Assembly (NCBI GenBank): GCA_039029935.1
Contig: JBCCFC010000281.1
Span: 1 to 11,969, forward strand
Direction of reading: 5' to 3'
DNA from: G039029935 sp039029935
Lineage (GTDB): Bacteria > Chloroflexota > Anaerolineae > Caldilineales > Caldilineaceae
DNA: 11,969 nt
Shown: in pieces, positions 1 through 5,283 of the stretch
Numbering within the stretch: the stretch's first letter is position 1
How the letters are laid out: each line of letters starts with the position of its first letter
Program-made: the position numbers and the translations under genes
Notes under the pieces: model-generated
Seen by the model: the letters and a program-made list of their open reading frames with translations, nothing else
What the model was told of the DNA's origin: nothing
Database searches by the model: none

Positions 1-11
1 AGCGCATCCAA

Positions 12-66
12 AACGTCATAGCAATCAACAAACAAACGTCATAACAACCGACAAATAAACGTCATA
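12..66 (+). repeat. 23-bp direct repeats upstream of the regulator gene
   Basis: The 9-mer AACGTCATA occurs exactly at 12-20, 35-43 and 58-66, a constant 23-bp period. The spacer after the first two copies is also conserved (CAAYCRACAAAYA-like), while the third copy decays into an AT-rich stretch. The array ends 12 bp before a TTGACA -35 box. Direct repeats of about two helical turns next to a promoter are typical of SARP/BTAD activator sites, and the next gene encodes such a protein. A related pair lies at 11486-11517, upstream of the surface-protein gene. The repeat could continue left of the window. Binding is inferred; the repeat itself is plainly visible. Confidence 0.75.
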
Positions 67-78
67 ATTTTTATATTT

Positions 79-107
79 TTGACAAAAATGATCCTATTTA
101 ATTTAAT
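79..107 (+). promoter_or_regulatory. Sigma70-type promoter of the regulator gene
   Basis: TTGACA at 79-84 is followed after 17 bp by TTTAAT at 102-107, six of six and five of six matches to consensus. Transcription would start near 114 and leave a leader of about 150 nt before the ATG at 262. The 23-bp repeats end just upstream, a suitable place for an activator or an autoregulator. Confidence 0.6.
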
Positions 108-226
108 AAAACTTTACAACATGTCAGGCATCACCTTATTTCTTTGATCACAAGCCCACTTAAAATACACATAAGGCATTACAATTTGTTAGTTCCCATT
201 CGTTTTACGATCTGTTTTTGTTAATT

Positions 227-235
227 TGGTATTAT
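227..235 (+). promoter_or_regulatory. Possible second, extended -10 promoter
   Basis: TGG followed by TATTAT forms an extended -10 element without a convincing -35. A transcript from here would begin near 242, about 20 nt before the ATG at 262, and would exclude the TTG at 226 as a start codon. The match is short, so this is only a weak alternative to the promoter at 79-107. Confidence 0.25.
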
Positions 236-261
236 CCAAAGGTACGAGTACAATAGATATC

Positions 262-3200
262 ATGGCAGATTCATTGAAGATTCAGCTCTTTGGCTATCCA
301 CAACTATATATAGCAGAGCAAAAACTAACTATTCAATTACCCCATAAGGCACTGGCATTATTTTACTATTTGGCTGTTACCCAAAAGCCTGTCGGTCGAG
401 AAAAGCTTGCGGCCCTTCTGTGGCCCGATACGCCGTCGCAAACGGCCAAACATTCCTTACGGAACCTGCTTTCAAAATTACGCAAACCATTGGGGCTTTA
501 TTTAGAGATTACACCGCGAACCGTTGCCCTTGTCCAAGAAAACATCAAATCTGTCGATGTGGTTGTCTTTCAACAAAGGCTGATGCAGTATCTAGTCGAA
601 GTAAGAGAAGAATCGGACCTATTGGCCTGGCAGGCGACGTTGGACCTCTATCAAGGTGATTTTTTGGATGGATTTCATATTCAAAATTCGGAACCCTTTG
701 AAGAGTGGGTCACTGGGCAACGTGAATATTTTCGTCAGTTACTGTTGAACAACCTCTATAAACTGGCAGAAGCATTTGAGGCGGCAGGTGCGGTGGACAA
801 AGGTCTCGCTGTATTGGAGCAACTGCTGTTCTTTGAGCCTTGGAGCGAGGACGCCTATCAAAAGCAGATGATGCTCTTGGTTGCCTTGGGCAAACGTAGT
901 GAGGCCATGCATCGTTATGAAATTTGCCGCCAAAAGTTAGATGAAGCGTTGGGCGTTGCACCGTCACCAGAGTTGACAGCGATCTACAAGGAGCTACAAT
1001 CAACCGAACAGGGCATCGTGCAGCCAAAGAGATCACAAGATAACGTGCGCTCTGCGGCTGAGGAAAGGCTCACTACGCGTGTGCAAGAACGAGTGTCGCA
1101 CCCAGTACGTACTCGTACAGATTACCTGCCTACACCTCAGATTCACCAAAATGAACGTGTTATCCCTGATCGTCCAATGCACTCTGGTTTGTCAAATGCG
1201 CCACAAATAGAACACAGAGAGAGAAAGCATAACCTGACCTATCCTCTGAATGAGGTGGTTGGCCGTGAAAAGGAACTGCGCCATCTTGAACAGCAGCTCA
1301 TCCAGCCCAACTGTCGTCTACTCACGATCATCGGCTCTGGCGGCATGGGTAAAACGACATTGGCTCAGGCCATTGCCCTCCAGCTTTTGACAAACCATCC
1401 TACACAGTTTGTGGATGGCATTTTTTTTGTTTCGCTCTCCGGCATTGACTTAACCACGCGCGGCACGAATCGTGATAGAGAGCGTGGTCCCAAAAACGAT
1501 CCTCAAAATGATGCCCAGAATGATAGAGAGCCACATGAGGCGATTGGTGAAGTCATTGCCCAGCAGCTCGGTTGTGAAACACAAAGTGAATCGTCGTGCT
1601 GGACACAACTCCAAGCTTATCTGCGGCATCAGCATATTTTGCTGATCTTAGACAACTTTGAACATGTGATAGAGACAGCACCGTCTGTTGTGACGCTGTT
1701 GAACCACTGCCCCACTCTGACGTTACTCATCACCTCGCGCATCCGCCTCAATGTTCGTGGGGAAAAGTTGCTGTTGCTTAAACACTTGTCCCTACCCTCA
1801 ACTGAGGCGATGACTACAATGATGTCTACAATGATGTCTACAATGATGTCTACACCGATATCTACACTGATGCCGACACCCATGTCGCCTGGCATAGAAC
1901 AGTTCAATGGAAGCGAAGCTGTGGCGATGTTTGTGCAGCGTGCCCAGTCTTTGGACCCATTCTTTGAGCTGACCCCAACAACGATAGCAGCGGTGATCCA
2001 AATTTGCCATTTAGTCGAGGGGCTACCATTGGGCATTGAGCTGGCAACGGGGATGCTGCCCATGATTGGCTGTCGACAAATTGCGGCTGAACTGGCCCAA
2101 GACCTCGATATTTTAGCGGTTGACATGATTGATCTACCCGTCGAGCAGCGCACATTGCACACAGTGTTCGAGCAATCCTGGCGTTTGTTGACACCCCAAG
2201 AGCAACACCTGCTTGCAAAACTTTCGATGTTTCCCCACACCTTTAGCTATGATGGCGTCTCTCACATCATGGATGCCTCTACCCCGCTGCTGATGTCTCT
2301 ATTCAATCAATCTCTTTTGGCACGGGTTCAGGATTCAAACGGAGATAGCCGTTATCATCTGCACCGTAGTATTCGTGAATTTGCAACAAAAAAGTTGTCG
2401 TTGTTACTGTGCAAAGAGGAAGCGCATACAACACAGGCTCGCTTTGCTCAATACTATCTCGATTTTATCAAACAAAAAATGGATGACGTCTTTAGTAATC
2501 AATATCCGAGCATGACAACAGAGATTGCCAATGAGATGGATAATATACGCCTCGCTTGGCACTATGGCGTCATCCATGAAATGATGACTGAACTCAATGC
2601 AAGCATGCATAGTCTTTTCTTTTTCTGCCAAGAATATCATCGCTACTACGCAGAAGCATTGGATTTATTTGACTATGCCTTACAGCAATGGACGACTCGC
2701 TATCCAGTTCAAACGCTCGAAGAAGCGGCCAAACAAAATGAAGTGGAAAATATACCCATGCTCATCGCAGTTGGCCGTATGCACACCTATATAGGCTTGG
2801 CAACGGCGCGAGGTGGATTCTATGATAGAGCCGAAGATGTCTTACGCACGGGGGTGGCACTGTTGGCCTATACGGACCAATCATCTGCTAAATTTTTGTG
2901 TCAATGGATATTGGGTGGCGTGGTAAGGGCAAATAACATCAATGAGGCGCGCTGTCTTCTGCAAGAATCAATTTCATTCATTGATAAACAGACAAGTCAG
3001 CGAGAAAACAATGGGATGGTCTACTACTTACTGGCAGAAGTTGAGCATCTAGCAGGAGACTATCATAAAGCAGTGCAGCTTGTTGAGAAAAGTTATGAGT
3101 ATCTACGCCCGTTAGAGTGGAACTGGGGGTTGGTGCAATGCCATAGAACGCGAGGGTTGCCCCAAATGGGTTTGGGCAATTATGCAGAGGCACAAAAGCA

Positions 3201-3789
3201 CTTTGAAGCAAGCCGGGAAATTGCTCATACAGGTAATCTTCCGTATGCATCGGCTGAGGCAACGATTTATTCGGGTGATGCACTGCGCTTGCAGGGGCGG
3301 ATAGAGGAAGCCCAAGCCCGTTATATGGAAGGGCTGCAGCTGGCCGAGACCTATCAATTCGAACGCTTGATTGCCCAAGCGCATTGGTCCCAAGGATGTT
3401 TGGCAGAACAGACGGGTAATTATACACAGGCAAAAAGTCTGTTCATGAGCAGCATTGACGCACGACACCCTGTTCAAAACACAGCCAGTATGCCTTCATT
3501 GGGCTGGGCATTGATTGGGTTGGGGGAATTTGACGAGGCAGCGGCTTATTTTAGGCAGGTCAATGACAAGGCCAAATGTCAATATGCCCTTCCTGTCAGC
3601 TTGGATGCACAGGCTGGACTAGCAGCGATTGTCGGTGCTTATGCCAAGAAATCACCGCAGACCCATCAAGAACAGATACCACAGGTTATAGCGGATTTGC
3701 AATCGATCTATCACAATCCAACCACAACTGCGGAGACGCGACATCGGATTCGTGGACTGATGGGGGAATTTGTCTTGTTGACCCTGTAA
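262..3789 (+). CDS. BTAD/SARP-type transcriptional regulator with NB-ARC and TPR domains
   Basis: A 1175-residue AfsR-like cytoplasmic regulator, expected to bind direct repeats near promoters and to be switched by its ATPase and TPR parts. Residues are numbered from the ATG at 262. A winged-helix DNA-binding domain (about 4-90) is followed by a BTAD domain (about 97-245, with the LYQGDFLDGF and GVAPSPEL signatures). After a polar linker comes an NB-ARC/STAND module: VGRE at 333, Walker A GSGGMGKTT at 358-366, Walker B ILLILDNFEH ending at 468, LLITSR and GLPL at 587-590. A winged-helix segment with YHLHRSIREFA follows, then TPR-like helices to the end (for example GNYAEAQKHFEAS, GEFDEAAAYF). 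The frame is open back to a TTG at 226, but the SARP fold starts at SLKIQLFG, so the ATG at 262 is preferred. Neither start has a good Shine-Dalgarno. Two 12-bp tandem repeats expand loops of the ATPase. The ligand is unknown. Confidence 0.9.
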   Translation: MADSLKIQLFGYPQLYIAEQKLTIQLPHKALALFYYLAVTQKPVGREKLAALLWPDTPSQTAKHSLRNLLSKLRKPLGLYLEITPRTVALVQENIKSVDVVVFQQRLMQYLVEVREESDLLAWQATLDLYQGDFLDGFHIQNSEPFEEWVTGQREYFRQLLLNNLYKLAEAFEAAGAVDKGLAVLEQLLFFEPWSEDAYQKQMMLLVALGKRSEAMHRYEICRQKLDEALGVAPSPELTAIYKELQSTEQGIVQPKRSQDNVRSAAEERLTTRVQERVSHPVRTRTDYLPTPQIHQNERVIPDRPMHSGLSNAPQIEHRERKHNLTYPLNEVVGREKELRHLEQQLIQPNCRLLTIIGSGGMGKTTLAQAIALQLLTNHPTQFVDGIFFVSLSGIDLTTRGTNRDRERGPKNDPQNDAQNDREPHEAIGEVIAQQLGCETQSESSCWTQLQAYLRHQHILLILDNFEHVIETAPSVVTLLNHCPTLTLLITSRIRLNVRGEKLLLLKHLSLPSTEAMTTMMSTMMSTMMSTPISTLMPTPMSPGIEQFNGSEAVAMFVQRAQSLDPFFELTPTTIAAVIQICHLVEGLPLGIELATGMLPMIGCRQIAAELAQDLDILAVDMIDLPVEQRTLHTVFEQSWRLLTPQEQHLLAKLSMFPHTFSYDGVSHIMDASTPLLMSLFNQSLLARVQDSNGDSRYHLHRSIREFATKKLSLLLCKEEAHTTQARFAQYYLDFIKQKMDDVFSNQYPSMTTEIANEMDNIRLAWHYGVIHEMMTELNASMHSLFFFCQEYHRYYAEALDLFDYALQQWTTRYPVQTLEEAAKQNEVENIPMLIAVGRMHTYIGLATARGGFYDRAEDVLRTGVALLAYTDQSSAKFLCQWILGGVVRANNINEARCLLQESISFIDKQTSQRENNGMVYYLLAEVEHLAGDYHKAVQLVEKSYEYLRPLEWNWGLVQCHRTRGLPQMGLGNYAEAQKHFEASREIAHTGNLPYASAEATIYSGDALRLQGRIEEAQARYMEGLQLAETYQFERLIAQAHWSQGCLAEQTGNYTQAKSLFMSSIDARHPVQNTASMPSLGWALIGLGEFDEAAAYFRQVNDKAKCQYALPVSLDAQAGLAAIVGAYAKKSPQTHQEQIPQVIADLQSIYHNPTTTAETRHRIRGLMGEFVLLTL
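1492..1527 (+). repeat. Three 12-bp in-frame repeats in the ATPase domain
   Basis: Three consecutive 12-bp units (1492-1503, 1504-1515, 1516-1527) encode KNDP, QNDA and QNDR. They sit in a polar loop between the strand after Walker A and the next helix (EAIGEVIAQQLG). Slippage would keep the frame and change loop length. Confidence 0.7.
1815..1886 (+). repeat. Six 12-bp in-frame repeats encoding TMMS-type tetrapeptides
   Basis: Three identical units of TACAATGATGTC (1815-1850) are followed by three diverged units to 1886. They encode TMMS three times, then TPIS, TLMP and TPMS. The stretch lies after the LLITSR strand, where NB-ARC proteins normally have a short proline-rich link, so it looks like a local expansion. 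The three identical copies suggest recent slippage. Confidence 0.85.
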
Positions 3790-3808
3790 GGTGTTGCGCA
3801 CGGGGTAA

Positions 3809-3922
3809 ATTATTGAGCAGGGTAATTATGATGAACGGCTGGGGTAAGGCGGGGATTACGCTGAGTTGTACACGGCCTATTTTCGGCATCAGTCGCTAGA
3901 TTATCAGCCTTGGGAGGGGTAG
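3809..3922 (+). pseudogene. Possible decayed gene remnant between regulator and nuclease
   Basis: The frame beginning at 3809 reads IIEQGNYDERLG, then a TAA at 3845, then GGDYAELYTAYFRHQ and SLDYQPWEG before a TAG at 3920. The second half has protein-like composition (alternating aromatic and charged residues, no low complexity), which is unusual for an intergenic spacer. No start codon or RBS accompanies it. I do not recognise the family. It may be the broken 3' end of a lost gene, or chance. Confidence 0.3.
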
Positions 3923-3971
3923 GGTCTTATTATGCAAAGCAAGAACTTATGTCTCCTTACCCCATCATTAA

Positions 3972-4000
3972 TTGACAATCTAACCAAAATCGAGTATACT
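3972..4000 (+). promoter_or_regulatory. Near-perfect sigma70 promoter of the Rpn-like gene
   Basis: TTGACA at 3972-3977 and TATACT at 3995-4000 are separated by exactly 17 bp. The expected transcription start (about 4006-4008) coincides with the ATG at 4008, so the mRNA would have essentially no 5' leader. This is the best promoter match in the window and gives the nuclease gene its own transcription unit. Confidence 0.75.
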
Positions 4001-4007
4001 CAGCACC

Positions 4008-5156
4008 ATGAGCGAATCTACATCAAACCATCAACAAACATCAAAAACTTTGTGGCATATGCTCATGTATCGCATTTTGAAAGGAGTTATGGTCCCTGTC
4101 AATATCAGTGTACATGACGAAGCATTTGCCTCTGATGAGCCGCCAAGAATCGATGCCATTTTGGGACATGATGCCAAACAATGGACCCCCCAACAGCAAT
4201 CCGTCTTGCCCGATGGCATTCGTGACCGCCATTGCCAGCATCATCTATTGGAGTTCAAAATCACAGAATCCGTCTCTAAGCAAGCATTCAAACAGGCTAC
4301 CGTGTATGATTTCATGTATCCCCGAACCTATAAGCTCAAAGAGCATCAATTTCAAACATATGTCGTCAGTTCAAGGACACCGCAAAAGGCAAATCTAAAG
4401 AAATGGGGGTATAAAGTTGGCGACTATCCCGGTGTCTATACCAGCACGATAGAGGCTTATGAGGACATTGTATTGATTGTGCTGAACAAGCTGCGTAGAC
4501 TGCCACACAACAGCTATTTTCAGTTGTTTGCAAGCAAAAAGAACGTACGTGAATGGGCGTTTGAGCAGGTCTTACGAACACATGCTCCTGAATTGTCCAC
4601 AGATCAAGGTGTCAGTTATATTTTGACAGAGGTATTTGCCTTAGCGAAGGCATATGAGCTAGAGTTGAAAGAGTTACAGGAGGATCAAATGGATGTTGAA
4701 CGTCTTCTTGCGATTGGTGCGGAGTATCGAGAGAATTTCATTGCCGCTGCAACAATTGAAGAACGGGTAAAGGGTCTGCGTCCCGAAGAAGTATTTAGCA
4801 TGTTCAAACCAGAAGAACGCCTCATGGGGTTACATCCCGAAGAGGTGTTTAGAGTGTTCAAACCGGAAGAACGTCTTATGGGGTTGCGCCCAGAGGAACG
4901 TCTTATGGGGTTGCGCCCAGAGGAACGTCTTATGGGGTTGCGCCCAGAGGAACGTCTTATGGGGTTGCATCCAGAAGAGAAGCGATTGTTGCTTAAAGAA
5001 CTTCAGGCGTCTTTACTGGCGGATGAGGAGGACGCAGTCGCAGAACAAAATACAGACAAATCGAATGCAGAAGAATCAGACATAAACGAATTGAATCGTA
5101 GTAAAACAGAGGATGACCTGTCTTCAGATGAAGACATACTTGATGGAGTGTCATGA
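4008..5156 (+). CDS. Rpn-like PD-(D/E)XK nuclease with C-terminal nonapeptide repeats
   Basis: A 382-residue protein related to the Rpn/transposase-like PD-(D/E)XK nucleases, predicted to cleave DNA. The catalytic pattern is visible as D49 (RIDAIL), E82 and K84 (LLEFKIT) and Q96 (FKQATVYDF), spaced as in the superfamily. Residues 1-160 form the nuclease core. A helical region to about 250 follows, then eight nonapeptides (252-323) and an acidic, probably disordered tail (340-382). The ATG at 4008 lacks a Shine-Dalgarno and sits at the predicted +1 of a strong promoter. Later ATGs (4059, 4065, 4089) would cut into the first helix, and the AAAGGAG before 4089 is only 2 nt away. A strong internal RBS and in-frame ATG at 4689 suggest a second product. 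In E. coli, Rpn proteins are antiphage toxins restrained by such intragenic C-terminal proteins; here that role is inferred. Confidence 0.85.
   Translation: MSESTSNHQQTSKTLWHMLMYRILKGVMVPVNISVHDEAFASDEPPRIDAILGHDAKQWTPQQQSVLPDGIRDRHCQHHLLEFKITESVSKQAFKQATVYDFMYPRTYKLKEHQFQTYVVSSRTPQKANLKKWGYKVGDYPGVYTSTIEAYEDIVLIVLNKLRRLPHNSYFQLFASKKNVREWAFEQVLRTHAPELSTDQGVSYILTEVFALAKAYELELKELQEDQMDVERLLAIGAEYRENFIAAATIEERVKGLRPEEVFSMFKPEERLMGLHPEEVFRVFKPEERLMGLRPEERLMGLRPEERLMGLRPEERLMGLHPEEKRLLLKELQASLLADEEDAVAEQNTDKSNAEESDINELNRSKTEDDLSSDEDILDGVS
4678..4683 (+). promoter_or_regulatory. Strong internal Shine-Dalgarno inside the nuclease gene
   Basis: AGGAGG is followed by 5 nt and then ATG at 4689-4691, in frame with the nuclease (Met228). 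It is a full anti-SD match at good spacing, while the start of the host gene has no RBS at all. A TTGACA at 4623-4628 lies upstream but has no well-spaced -10, so an internal promoter is unproven. Confidence 0.6.
4689..5156 (+). CDS. Putative intragenic C-terminal protein (RpnS-like antitoxin candidate)
   Basis: A 155-residue protein begins at the internal ATG 4689 (MDVERLLAIGAEYREN) and shares frame and stop codon with the nuclease. It lacks the catalytic domain and contains a predicted helix, all eight nonapeptide repeats and the acidic tail. In E. coli, Rpn C-terminal domains (RpnS) are translated separately from the full protein (RpnL), block its toxicity, and carry a helix with short repeats of variable number. 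The arrangement here matches in three ways: internal start, repeat-bearing helix and variable tail. The unit differs, being nine residues rather than four. Evidence for translation is only the RBS and start codon. It may be made from the full-length mRNA or from an unrecognised internal promoter. Confidence 0.5.
   Translation: MDVERLLAIGAEYRENFIAAATIEERVKGLRPEEVFSMFKPEERLMGLHPEEVFRVFKPEERLMGLRPEERLMGLRPEERLMGLRPEERLMGLHPEEKRLLLKELQASLLADEEDAVAEQNTDKSNAEESDINELNRSKTEDDLSSDEDILDGVS
4761..4976 (+). repeat. Eight 27-bp repeats encoding nonapeptides
   Basis: Eight 27-bp units encode nonapeptides ending in PE: ERVKGLRPE, EVFSMFKPE, ERLMGLHPE, EVFRVFKPE, ERLMGLRPE three times and ERLMGLHPE. The first four form two copies of a 54-bp unit. 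Units at 4869, 4896 and 4923 are identical at the DNA level, and the unit at 4950 differs by three bases, so the array has expanded recently. Charge and leucine spacing suit a long amphipathic helix or coiled coil. Confidence 0.95.
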
Positions 5157-5168
5157 TATTTCTTTACA

Positions 5169-5215
5169 AAAGAGAAGAGGAGGCATTTCGTTATGTAATG
5201 CCTCCTCTTTTCTTT
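5169..5215 (+). terminator. Strong intrinsic terminator between convergent genes
   Basis: A 13-bp perfect stem (AAGAGGAGGCATT at 5175-5187 with its complement at 5197-5209) has a 9-nt loop. It extends outward by six more pairs, including one G-T wobble, to 5169 and 5215. T-rich sequence follows on the plus strand (TTTCTTT and then TTTTTTT near 5225), and a TTTT lies on the minus-strand side. It starts 12 bp after the nuclease stop and 58 bp beyond the surface-protein stop, so it probably works in both directions. Confidence 0.85.
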
Positions 5216-5253
5216 CAACCTTCCTTTTTTTAGCTTCTAACGTCGATTGTCAT

Positions 5254-5283
5254 TTGTCTAATTTTCAATTGTCTAATGTTCAA
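5254..5283. repeat. 15-bp tandem duplication at the surface-protein stop codon
   Basis: Two adjacent 15-bp copies (5254-5268 and 5269-5283) differ by one base. The second contains the TAG stop of the minus-strand gene (5273-5275), and the first supplies another in-frame TAG (5258-5260), giving a double stop five codons apart. Confidence 0.8.

Noticed and set aside
12..66. CRISPR array
   Set aside because: The conserved part is only 9 bp, the spacers are 14 bp and similar to each other, and no cas gene is nearby. The pattern fits regulatory direct repeats.
226..261. TTG start 12 codons upstream for the regulator
   Set aside because: No Shine-Dalgarno precedes it, the extra residues do not belong to the winged-helix fold, and an ATG follows directly before the conserved SLKIQLFG start.
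1629..2240. A 203-codon minus-strand frame opposite the regulator
   Set aside because: It lies entirely under conserved NB-ARC coding sequence and its translation is the antisense of the tetrapeptide repeats (Val/Ile/Asp runs).
3916..3963. Terminator for the regulator gene
   Set aside because: A 9-bp stem (GGGGTAGGG with CCTTACCCC) exists, but the loop is 30 nt and no T-tract follows.
4623..4658. Internal promoter for the small C-terminal protein
   Set aside because: TTGACA at 4623 is perfect, but nothing like TATAAT lies 16-19 bp downstream. The TATGAG at 4653 is 24 bp away, so I do not list it as a promoter.
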